64,000 nt of DNA. It comes from Toxorhynchites rutilus septentrionalis (lineage: Eukaryota > Arthropoda > Insecta > Diptera > Culicidae). The position numbers and the translations under genes were made by a program. The stretch is taken from positions 162,396,108 to 162,460,107 of the forward strand of contig NC_073746.1 in assembly GCF_029784135.1 (NCBI RefSeq), given 5' to 3'. Below the pieces are notes generated by a model, which saw nothing but the letters and a program-made list of their open reading frames with translations, ran no database searches and was not told the origin of the DNA. Shown here in pieces: positions 1 to 8,997 of the stretch. The number at the start of each line of letters is the position of its first letter. Within the stretch, counting starts at the first letter, position 1.

Positions 1-364
1 AGAACTATTTTTTAAGATCTAGCGTCTGAACAATGGATCAGACAAGAAGATCCTTGTTCCTACCCCTCCACGATGAAGGGGAATAAGAACGCTTCGGCAT
101 CTTCAACGGCACGGATTCCTCTCCACTGGCCTGGAGCCATGGGTCGAGGACATCCTTGCCATCTGGTCCAACAAGCAAACAGCAAGTTCTTCGTTAAGTT
201 GTGTTTCGCAAAAGGATTTTTATGTTCAATTTTTACGTCCAATTTTTATGTGATAATTTTATGTGCAATCTGTTCCCAACGAAACCTTGCGGCAATGCCG
301 TCGATAAAGAGGCGAACCAGCCCAGGAGGCTGAAAACCTCTCAAATAAAGAATAACAAAAAAAA
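1..364 (+). mobile_element. 3' tail of I-like non-LTR retrotransposon from the preceding unit
   Basis: The window opens inside the last codons of an ORF2; the stop codon TAG is at 20-22. The 3' untranslated region follows and ends in an A-rich tail at about 341-364 containing AATAAAGAATAAC and then a run of A. The sequence matches 8976-9340, 19947-20311 and the other element ends. A further array unit therefore lies to the left of the window. The exact 3' boundary is placed at the A run; no target-site duplication could be identified. Confidence 0.8.
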
Positions 365-703
365 TCCTATTCGTTCGAAAATCAGAATAAGGGTGATAAA
401 CGAGCGACTTAAAAAAATAACAACGTAGTTCTACGTCAACAATGCGGTCGTATCTTGGACATAACCTCCTATAACTTTTTTCTTTCTATTATACAAGCGT
501 TCAATCATAAAACTATTGCATAGCATGGAGAAACGATATGGATAAATGGGAAAAAATTTAATGAAACAGTATAAATTACATATTAAAGAAGTTTATTTCA
601 AATTAACAATTCATTTATTGAACAACAAAAGTTAGAAACAAAATTTCAAAAAAGTGTCATTGTCCAAAAATACACGCTCTGTAGGATTCGCCTGGATCAT
701 CTA
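365..703. other. AT-rich downstream flank of the zipper gene; no gene seen
   Basis: This stretch between the retroelement tail and the last exon of the minus-strand zipper gene has no credible coding potential. On the minus strand it holds AATAAA at 597-592 and another just above it near 612, suitable polyadenylation signals for that gene. Equivalent stretches start right after each element tail: 9341, 20312, 31086, 41887, 52816 and 63590. Confidence 0.5.
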
Positions 704-1874
704 TCATCTATCATTGGAAAGGAAATCGCTCGCTTGGTCCATCATCTGTGAGAAATAAATAATAATGTTACAAATTTGAAAATCATATAACTTTGAAATA
801 AATACTCATGTCACATATCCTGTCTGTCATTTGTTGATAGCTGAGTCATCCGAAAAGGGCAACCCTAGCCAATAAGGCTCTCAGAAACTCAGAAAGAAAC
901 AAGAGAAAGAAATATTAGTAATATTTTAAACGAAAAAACGAAAAAATAAATAAATAAAATATGAACTGGTAATAATAAATCAAATCCGCAACAGTATATA
1001 GAAAGATATAAAAAATAAATGCATGTGGAATAAAACAAAACTACAGAAAATGTAGTACGACAATAACAATAAATAAATAGAATGAAATCATCCAAAGATC
1101 AAATGTTCCTTATGGAAAAAATAATAAACTGGTAACAATAAAATAAATCCGCTACAGTATATAGAAAGATATAAAAAAATGAATGCAACAAAAAACGAAA
1201 CCAATATGTACAATAGAACTCGCAACAACAACAAAAAATCAAACAATAAATATTTAACAACTAATAACTCTGTCATCCGATCCATATATGCTTTAAGGGA
1301 AAAGCGACTGCGCCACCTCGCCTACCATAAGGATTATAAATTTAAAACAACATCGCTTTAGAAACTTTACCTCTTTCTCAGCTTTCAGTCGTCGATTTTC
1401 CTGCCGCAATTTTATATTTTCCGCTTCCATCCTCCGAAGTTCTCCTATAAGATTCCTGTTCTGGACAATCATATATTCCAACTCCGTTGCATCTACTGGT
1501 TCCCAGTAGTACAAATCTTCATCATCATCGACAAAAATTGTTTCACTGGGCACCAGTGGCGGAGGAACTTCATCCTCGATCATCACTTCGTTTTGATGCA
1601 TCTGGATCCGAATTGGCTGTAAATAAAAGTTTTGTTAACACTGTACACACTCAGAAATATGTTTTCCTACCTTGATATCTTCATTCTGTGGTTTTCCACT
1701 ACGTCTTTCATAACTTCCTGGTTCGCGGTTGGCCCAAGAACGCGTTGGAACCCTCAAGCTGACTGGAATCCTCGATGTAACGGTACCTCGCTTCATTTTG
1801 TGTGGTGATGGGATTATAACTGCTTCTCTCTTGATAATTATAATCCTCAGTGGAGAAAATGTTTGCATCAACAC
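704..1874 (-). CDS. Small leucine-zipper protein, geminin-like (three exons), U1 copy
   Basis: Exon 1 is 1874-1671, a 54-nt intron is 1670-1617 (GTAGG...TTTACAG), exon 2 is 1616-1371, a 625-nt intron is 1370-746, and exon 3 is 745-704 with stop TGA. All junctions are phase 0, giving 163 codons. The protein has a basic N-terminus, an acidic stretch (VDDDEDLYYWEP) and then a zipper. Met/Leu recur every seven residues (MIVQNRNLIGELRRMEAEN and onward), with Asn at several core positions. An acidic YW motif just before a coiled coil is the layout of geminin, the Cdt1-binding inhibitor of replication licensing, but spacing differs by about three residues and no other geminin motif is certain. Met27 is an alternative start. 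Exon 3 is inferred only from splice signals. No frameshift or stop is seen, unlike its neighbours. It lies head-to-head with the Uso1 fragment. Confidence 0.5.
964..1187. repeat. Imperfect direct repeat in the AT-rich intron
   Basis: A segment of about 60 bp at 964-1023 (AACTGGTAATAATAAAT...) recurs with changes at 1127-1187, an offset of 163 bp. Both copies hold CAGTATATAGAAAGATATAAA. The repeat lies in the second intron of the zipper gene, beside an AAAT microsatellite, and is present in every unit. Confidence 0.7.
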
Positions 1875-2524
1875 AATGCTTGCTTCGATTGAATCAAAAC
1901 TTGGAAAATGGCACTAGCCTGCTTTGCACTGTTTTTTTTATCTCGTTATTGTATCTTACATTATGTGAAAAATGACTTTGGTGTGATTTTGAAGTTGATG
2001 AAACATAAAATTAATAGTTACTGATTCTTAATTAGTTTTTAGATACTAAAAATGAAATGTTATTTTTCAACAATATAGGATCGGAGTTTAACAATTGTTT
2101 CTTGTTACGATCAAGCAAAAGCTATAAATAATTAATTTATTGGATAATCATGGATTTTCTTTTCGGTCGTTCTGTTACCATATCGCATATTTAACATAGT
2201 AATCTATTGCTTTGTTTGCAAACTGCGGTAACGAAATATTTTATGTATTTTCCTAGAATTTGAAAAAGTATGTGACTACAAAATGGTCTGTAACGAAAAT
2301 GAAATCTGACATCCCTACCAACAACCGAAGGAACGAACCGTACAGAATACCAATCCCAAAATACCAATACACCTTCTTGAAACCACATCACTTTTGCAAG
2401 TGTCAAAACAGTGCCGAAATTATTGACGTGTAAGTTTCTTATCCCACTAACAATTGGCAGCGAAAACTGTCTGTTTCTATGAAAAAATATTTAATCTCCT
2501 CCTGACAGTAGTAAATATTCGCTG
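1875..2524. promoter_or_regulatory. Divergent intergenic region between zipper gene and Uso1 fragment
   Basis: About 650 bp separates the head-to-head starts of the minus-strand zipper gene and the plus-strand Uso1 fragment, so it probably holds both promoters. TATAAATA at 2123-2130 is a weak TATA candidate. A candidate 5'-UTR intron for Uso1 runs from GTAAGT at 2430 to CAG at 2508 (79 nt), ending 16 bp before the ATG. Short ORFs here look like chance. Counterparts are 10851-11500, 21815-22458, 32596-33245, 43397-44046 and 54319-54963. C units lack 7 bp (TGATTCT) near 21961 and 54471. Confidence 0.45.
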
Positions 2525-3508
2525 ATGAACTTTATAAAAAGTGGTTTGCAGTCAGTGCTGGGTTCTCAGGAACCTGGGGCGCTGCAAAGTGGTGCCAAAA
2601 CTGTATGAAACAACGAAATTTGGGTCAGAAACTCATTCTAAACCTTTTAAATTATTATGCCCCTCTGGAACAGGTAGAACAAGTGAGTGCTTCGACACTA
2701 CTCGAGGATCGCCGCGATGCTTGCAGAGCGCTCAGGGCTCTTTCGAAAAAAATATCGCGTGGAAGTGGGAGCCCAAGGTATGCACGCTCTTCTCCAAGTC
2801 ATGGAAATGGATAGAGCCGATCCGGAGATAATTGGGTACTGCTTGGACACCCTCTGTCATATCACTTCTCAGGAACAGTTCGAAGAAGACAACCCGGACA
2901 ACCCAAGCGTGACGGTCAACATAGGAGAACAATTTACGGAGATGTTCCTCAAGTCGAACGAGAATGTGAGCTTGATTTTGAATTGTCTGGAAGAGTACGA
3001 TTTTTGGGTTCGCTGGTCGGCTATTAAGTTGTTGACCAGTTTGTTAGCGAACAAAACGAAGGACATACAGGAAATCGTTCTTGTTAGCCCAATGGACGTT
3101 TCCAAGTTGATGGATTTGCTGGTTGACAGCCGAGAAGTTATTAGAAATGATGTATTGCTACTGTTGATACAGCTTACCAAAGGAAACGCAAACATCCAAA
3201 AAATTGTAGCTTTTGAAAATGCTTTTGATCGATTGTTTGATGTTATCAAGGAGGAAGGATGCGCAGATGGTGGAATTGTCGTGGAGGATTGTTTATTTCT
3301 GATGATGAACTTGCTTAAAAACATTCCCAGTAATCAGCAGTTCTTCAAAGAAGGATCCTACATCCAGCGGTTGGCGCCAATGTTTGTTATTTCACAGGTT
3401 TCGTCACTAACTTCCGGTCAACTTTTGTGCGGGGGACTGTTCAGCAACCATCCGCTCTCCAATTGGTTCTCGGCTGTTTCTTTAGCGCATGCCCTCATTG
3501 TTAGTTAA
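2525..3508 (+). pseudogene. p115: p115/Uso1 vesicle-tethering factor, 5' fragment, broken (U1)
   Basis: ATG at 2525 opens MNFIKSGLQSVLGSQEPG, close to insect p115. A 71-nt intron (2603-2673, GTATGA...GAACAG) splices to an exon reading ASTLLEDRRDACRALRALSK. The frame is then lost in an A7 run at 2746-2752, where six A would keep it. It continues one base out of phase from 2753 as YRVEVGAQGMHALLQVMEMD and stays open to 3508. This covers the start of the armadillo-like head domain, including IVAFENAFDRLFDVI and FFKEGSYIQRLAPMF. After this, about 150 residues of the family are missing. An acceptor-like TTTCACAG joins to SGQLLCGGLFS, a motif from much further along. The coiled-coil tail is absent. 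p115 tethers COPI/ER-Golgi vesicles; this copy cannot encode it without frame correction. Confidence 0.85.
2603..2673 (+). other. Probable intron 1 of the Uso1 fragment (U1)
   Basis: The frame from the ATG hits TGA at 2606. Removing 2603-2673 (GTATGA...CTGGAACAG, 71 nt) joins ...SGAKT to VEQVSASTLLEDRR, which matches the p115 family apart from about four missing residues. Retention of an intron shows a DNA-level duplication, not a reverse-transcribed copy. Confidence 0.65.
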
Positions 3509-3519
3509 GCGAGAAGGTA

Positions 3520-4384
3520 ATCATGTTGAGTTCAATGGCCGAGTATTGGCTAACTTCAATTCAACCGTACGATAGTATGATAAGGATTTGCGACATGAAT
3601 GTAGCCATTGTAATATCGTGTTGGCATTATATTGTAGAACCAATGGTAAACTAGATTAATGTTCTTTTTCGAACAGGCGACTTCATTTTGGTGGGTGATT
3701 TGATGCGATCTATCACGCTGTTGCATTACAAGCAAATGGGAGTAGTTGTGAGGAGATCGATTTCAACAAAATTTCTCAAAACTATTGATACAGCAGTAAC
3801 AATATTGGATGACGATGCGTTCCTTGGGTGGACAACAGCAAGTATCTATTTGTTTGCCTAAAAGATGGGTAAGTAGGATTTCCGTAGCTCTGTTTATCAT
3901 AAGAACACTTTTTGTATTTTTTTTAAGGACCACAACAACGGGCGACGAACGATAGCAAATGCCAGAGGTTCCTCAATTCATGCCATGGTTCGCTCGTGAT
4001 GCAAAACATTGGTGAGCGAACGACGCCGACAACGGGCTGTGTGCTATTTGGCACGGTCTGATCACAAATAACACTCGATTATTATGAATTTCTTCGAAAG
4101 TTACGGAAAAGTTTGATACAATCAAATCTGTTGGTAAGACTGATTATTCGTATTGGCGTAGTTTCCATACCGAAATGGAAACGGAACGTTGCGAGGGATT
4201 TATTGATGGAGGATGGATAGTGGATAGTGGATAGTTTTCTGGATTTAACTCGGGAAATATATACGATGCATTGGGATTGCAGATCGACGGGGATGGAACT
4301 AAGAAGGAAGCGGCCGTAGATGATAAAATCAAGATTGTAGAAGACCTAACATGGACACATCAGGATGTCCAGTGTTGGTCATGA
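3520..4384 (+). pseudogene. DDB1: DDB1 3' fragment, degenerate, intron-containing (U1)
   Basis: Homology to the C-terminal part of DDB1, the adaptor of the CUL4 ubiquitin ligase, runs through several frames. Recognisable blocks are [106 protein letters not shown]; and KEAAVDDKIKIVEDLT. A 59-nt intron (3869-3927, GTAAGT...TTTTAAG) and a decayed 31-nt one just before GDFILV are retained, so this came from genomic DNA. Stops (for example TAG after NSTVR) and frameshifts break it. The family's terminal stop appears replaced, so reading runs on to TGA at 4382-4384. It begins within about 20 bp of the Uso1 stop. Confidence 0.85.
4210..4232 (+). repeat. Three tandem copies of GGATAGT in the DDB1 fragment
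   Basis: GGATAGT is repeated three times in a row where intact DDB1 would encode the acidic IESFLDL-like segment. It looks like slippage after the gene lost function and is shared by all six units. Confidence 0.6.
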
Positions 4385-4654
4385 TTATTGAATGAATGCT
4401 ATCAGTTGTTGCTATAGTTGCGAAAAATAATTTCATGTTTGTAGGATAATAAAGAAATTCCAGTAAACGTATTGTTTACTACACATTATTTGAACTCGAA
4501 TAGTCATGAACGACGGATTTCTCAAAATTATCTATGAGTTTTATCAAAACTTTATTATTTTTGGGAAGAAACGTGGAACATTCAGGGCAAGAGCGGGGAT
4601 GTTGATCGAATCGTGATGCGTGTTTGGATTTGATGCTCTTTGAGTCGGTAGATA
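4385..4654. other. Convergent 3' untranslated sequence; no gene seen
   Basis: This gap lies between the DDB1 fragment (plus) and the gene-X fragment (minus). AATAAAG near 4448 can serve the plus strand. The complement of CTTTATTATT near 4550 gives AATAAAG for the minus strand. This fits two genes meeting tail to tail. No further coding signal is seen. Confidence 0.45.
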
Positions 4655-4970
4655 TCAACCTGATTGCACTGCTGACGCTCCCTTGTATTCACTGTAAGAA
4701 GAATATTGAAATATGTTATGAGATACAATTTGAATGAAATATAGTGATCAGGTATACCTATAAGGTTGGATATTTCCTAGCGTTTGTAACTTCTCATCGG
4801 ACTTGACACTATCAAGTGTCAAATCATATTCTGGAGAAATGTCGACCTTACGAATTAATAAATAGGTTAGTTGATCTTGGAATGCGATCATATTACTTAT
4901 TCTTATTCGACAGCTTCTTTCGCTCAAGCTGATCCTGCAGCGCGATGCCTTTCTTGAACTCAACCGTGAA
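4655..4970 (-). pseudogene. Terminal two exons of an unrecognised gene (gene X), U1
   Basis: On the minus strand an acceptor (GGTCTTTCAG) precedes an exon at 4970-4897 reading FTVEFKKGIALQDQLERKKL. A donor GTAATA opens a 205-nt intron (4896-4692) ending TTCTTACAG. A final exon then reads EYKGASAVQSG and stops at TGA 4657-4655. The reading is lysine-rich and uninterrupted, but the frame of the first exon is a guess and no family is recognised. Upstream exons are missing: the retroelement starts about 70 bp beyond the acceptor. With no promoter or N-terminus it is treated as a gene remnant. The other five units carry it at the same relative position. Confidence 0.4.
4803..4822. repeat. Perfect 8-bp inverted repeat
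   Basis: TTGACACT and AGTGTCAA flank a four-base loop (ATCA) in the gene-X intron. It is conserved in all six units. No function is evident. Confidence 0.6.
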
Positions 4971-5137
4971 CTGAAAGACCATTTGTAATGTCGAGGAATA
5001 CTAGCTGCAGCACGGTAAGATCACGAGGCAGACGTACCGGTCATCGGGTAGGGGTCGAGCCTCCCTCGCAGTGCGTGATGATAAAAAAACATTTTAGTGG
5101 TGTCTGGCAGTGATTGAGTAGCCGCTGGGCCGCCGCC

Positions 5138-6411
5138 ATGGTGGACGTCCCCGGCTCCGCACCTACGGTGTGGGGCCATAAAGGCGGTGCGAACTACCGT
5201 AATATTCAAGGCAGTTATTCAGGAGCAACGTTACCAGAACATATGGATCCGGCTGGTGAACACGGTGAGCTTATTGTACTGCGCATTACTGGTGTTGGCG
5301 ATGACGGTAAAGATAAGAATCTCCCCCCGCCCCTTTTCTCATTCGCAAATCTATTGAGAGCTGTGTTAAAGAAATCGAGGGCTTATGCCCTTAAAGTTCG
5401 TAATAAAAAAAGCGGAGGCTCTGTCACAGCTGACACAATTATCTGATGGTACAAACGTCAAGGTCACCTACCAAAAACACTTGAACAGCACCAAGTGTGT
5501 TGTTAGTTGCGCACAAACAATTAATATGTCGGAGGAGGACATTGTGGACTGCCTCAAAGACCAAAAAGTGGCAGCGACTAGCAGACTCAAACGACGGACC
5601 GGTCCAGACGCGATAGAAAACACTCCTGCGTTAATCCTGACAGTTAATGGTACATGTACACCTGAATTAATCTATTTTGGCTATCTGCGAGTAAGAACGA
5701 GGCCGTATTACCCGTCGCCCATGCAATGCTTTAATTGCTGGGCATTTGGTCACACAAAAACAAAGTGTAGACAAAACACGCCAACCTGTGGGAATTGTTC
5801 CGTAACCCATGTGATTCCAGCGGAAGGAGGCAGTCCTGGATCGAAGAATAAATGACCTGGTGAAAAAAATAGAAGAAAAAGATCTTACCATCGCGAACAT
5901 GGCCGCTTCAATGGAGTTACAACGCATCGAGGCGTTAAAAAACACGGAGATGATCAAGTCTCTGGTGGATAAAATCGATCAGATGGCCAACACACTAGCG
6001 GCCATGGAGTAACGATTGACCCAGAAGGACAAAATCATCACTCTGCAACAGAAGAAGATATCTAGAGCCAGGTCATTATTGCCCCAAACAAAAAGTGCCG
6101 AAACATCCGGGGTAACAAAAGACACCCATTCCAGACCTTCCTCCTTGTTCAACACCCCTACATCCTCCCGACCGGCCAAATCCACAAGTATAATACCACA
6201 AAACTCCAGCTTGGTCATCTACTCCGACTCCGACATAGAATCCATCGAACTAGATGACACGCTTATGAAAACACAATCTCCGTCTACACCAGTACTTCTT
6301 ACCAGCTTACCAGCCTGGAGATCGAACTACAAATGCAACACCCTCGAATAAAAGAAAACCCGAATCCCCGCTTATACAACCACCGAAGAACATTCGTCAG
6401 AGATCGTCAAC
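5138..6411 (+). pseudogene. Retroelement ORF1 (gag-like, CCHC), broken and 3'-truncated (U1)
   Basis: The ATG at 5138 sits in a strong Kozak context (GCCGCCATGG). The frame is lost at a C run near 5324 (six C here). It resumes in another frame as LIRKSIESCVKEIEGLCP and runs through the zinc knuckle CFNCWAFGHTKTKC. It shifts again near 5830 into a helical segment (LVDKIDQMANTLAAME), which ends in TAA at 6010-6012. A Ser/Thr-rich stretch with SDSDIESIELDD follows. The C-terminus is removed by the deletion at 6411. ORF1 proteins of this group bind element RNA; this one cannot be made intact. Confidence 0.75.
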
Positions 6412-8997
6412 TACGGAAAACCACTCCGGGGAAGAAAGCGCTGCATTGATGGTCTGCGTACGGCCAAACGACTACCAGCAGGAGACCCAATGAAGGAAGT
6501 TGCCATGAACAGGTATCGAGCGCAACATATCAGAGTACGGCGGTTAATCCGGAAGGTGAAGTTAGACAGTTGGACTGGTTTTCTAGAGTCTATCAACGAA
6601 AACCAGTCCTCTGCGGATCTTTGGCGCAAAGTAAACGCACTAAATGGGAAGAGAAGGTCACACAACCCCATTCGTCAAGGTATTACTAGGCTGTGTCTCC
6701 AACCTGCAGCGATCCGGTTGATACTTCGAACACGCTCGGTGAATATTTCGCGGGATTGTCCTCGATCTCCGAATATGAGCCCGATTTCATCCGTCGACAG
6801 GGAGCGGGTATCACTTCGGTCAGCAACTTTGTGGTCCCTGTGAGTCATCCTAATAATCCTCTAAATCGGAACTTCATCATCGAGGAACTTTCTGTCGCCC
6901 TATGTTCCGCAAAAAGTCAACTGGCCCTGACGGTATCGGCTACAAGATGCTGAAACATGGAATACACACGAATTTCCCGAGGGTTGGAGACACAGCCTAG
7001 AAATACCTATACCTAAGGTCGGTCAAAGCAGCAACAACGTGAAAGGCTACTGTCCAATTTCCTTAACCTCCTGTTCATCCAAGATCCTGGAAAGAATGGC
7101 GAATAGGCGCCTGGTCACCTTTCTAACGGAAAATAGAAAATTGCACTATCAACAGTTCGCCTTCCGACCAGGTATGGGCACCAACAACAACTTCGCGACC
7201 CTCGGAGACGTGATAGCCGAAGCCAACAGGAACCGTCAGCACATGTAGAGAACCTTTGAGGTCAAAATTGGTAACATCAGCTCCCGAGCTTTCCAAAAGG
7301 AAACAGGAGTACCTCAAGGTTCTGTCCTTGTCGTCACCCTCTTTCTCGTCGCCATGAGTAGCCTGTTCCAGGTCCTGCCTGGGAGAGTCTTCGTGTTTGT
7401 CTACGCGGACGACACTCTTTTGATGGCAGTGAGTGACACCCATAGGATTCCAAGCATCAGAATACAGGCAGCTACCAATGCCATCGGCCGGTGGGCGGCC
7501 GAGAGAGGATTTAGACTTTCAGCGCAGAAGAGCGACCATATGGTGATTTGCAGCGACAGACATCAGGGTCCCAACTCCAGGGTCAAGCTATACAAAAACA
7601 ACATTCCCCGCCGGAAAACGCTAAAGATCCTTGGAGTGTTTGTTGACCACAAACGTAACTTCCTCCGTCATTTCGAGGAAGTTAAGAACAGCTGTGCCAC
7701 CCGGTTGAATCTATTGAAAACCATTTTCAAACCGCACCGAAGCAACAACAGAAATATCCGGCTACAGGTGGCCAAAGCCATCATCACCAGCCGCCTCACT
7801 TATGGCCTTGAACTGACGTGTTTGGCTGGAGACAAGCTCCCAAAATCTCTGGCACCGATTTACAACAAAGCACTACTGACTGTCTCCGGTCTCCTGCCAA
7901 CACCAGCTGCCTCTGTCTGCGCTAAAATTGGAGAACCTCCTTTCGATCTAATCACAGACTCGGCGATCGTAGTCAGGACTGCCAGTTTCTTGTCAAAAAC
8001 TAGCGGTAGAGGGGAGACCCACCTAACCGCCCTTAGCAACACGATCCTGCAGCGTTTGGCGCATCCCAACCTCCCCCCGGTGGCAAAACAATCCTGGTTT
8101 GGTGCGAACGACTGGAGGTTCCCAACTGTTCTCGTCGAGAACGGTATTCGGGACAACTTTCGAGCCGGGACGTGCTCGATCGGTCTGCTAGAATATTTCA
8201 AGGCCATCATAGCGGAAAAATACCGTCTCCACGAGATCAGATACTCGGACGGCTCAAAAGGACCATCGGGAGTTGGATTTGGGGTGAGCGATAATAAGAA
8301 TAGTCTGATTTCCAGCAAGAAACTCGCGGACATCTGCCAGGTCTTCTCGTCCGAAGTGGTCGGCATCATCGAGGCAACTACAACTTCATCTTCCAAGCCG
8401 TTGTTGGTCGTCTCCGATTCAGCAAGCGCCATTGATGCCATCGGTGCGACCACGTCCAAACATCCATGGGTACAGGCCATCAGGAAGTATATATTGCCCG
8501 ACACTGTGCTCATGTGGGTCCCCGGACACAACGGCATCGCAGGGAATGAAGCGGCTGACCGGTTTGCCGGAATCGGTCACACAAGACCGTTCTTCATTCG
8601 GGATGTGCCGCTTGACGATGTGAAGTTGTGGATCTCCAACTCTTTCCGCACCTTTTGGACCGAAAGGTGGTTCGCAGAGAGGAGGCAGTTCCTCAGAAAA
8701 GTCAAGGGCACTATTATCAGGTTTGACGATGTTAAAGGAACGAATCCTGTCCAGACTGAGGACCGGTCACTGCTCGGTCTCACACGGATTCAATAGAGGA
8801 CCCTCCCATCTACTCTGCGACCTCTACCAAATCCACAACTCCGCGAACACTTCTTGTGTGGTTGCCCGAAATTTGATGATCTGCGAAACCTTCATGGAAT
8901 CAGCGGGAGTGTAAGAGACATCTTAAGGGACGATCCAGCAAGAGTAGCACCGCTTGTCTGCTACCTAAAAGATGCAGAACTATTTTTTAAGATCTAG
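6412..8997 (+). pseudogene. Retroelement ORF2, endonuclease lost, RT and RNase H broken (U1)
   Basis: The endonuclease domain is gone. The reverse transcriptase starts with KGYCPISLTSCSSKILERM but lacks the 41 codons around catalytic motif A, the junction creating a TAG at 7246-7248. The catalytic YADD is kept at 7402-7413. RNase H is readable, with YSDGSK, SSEVVGIIEA, SDSASAIDAI and WVPGHNGIAGNEAAD at about 8239-8560. An 11-bp deletion near 8735 then shifts the frame. The C-terminal CGCPKFDDLRNLHGI segment lies in yet another frame and ends at TAG 8995-8997. Confidence 0.8.

Noticed and set aside
889..1285. Two hydrophobic minus-strand ORFs (68 and 65 codons) that look like membrane microproteins and recur in all units
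   Set aside because: They lie in the AT-rich second intron of the zipper gene. They resemble each other only because of the 163-bp-spaced direct repeat, and T-rich sequence yields Phe/Leu/Ile by chance.
2191..2406. 71-codon minus-strand ORF in the divergent intergenic region
   Set aside because: No homology pattern, no splice or start support, and it falls where promoters are expected. It is extended in C units only by a small change at its 5' end.
2869..3324. 151-codon minus-strand ORF
   Set aside because: Antisense shadow of the Uso1 head-domain frame.
4144..4332. 62-codon minus-strand ORF
   Set aside because: Antisense to the DDB1 fragment, whose plus-strand homology is clear.
3520..4384. 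DDB1 fragment as a processed (reverse-transcribed) pseudogene
   Set aside because: A canonical 59-nt intron with GTAAGT donor and TTTTAAG acceptor is retained, so it is a DNA-level copy.
7860..8537. 225-codon minus-strand ORF opposite ORF2, conserved in all units
   Set aside because: It is the antisense shadow of the RNase H region; its conservation follows from copy identity, and it matches no family.
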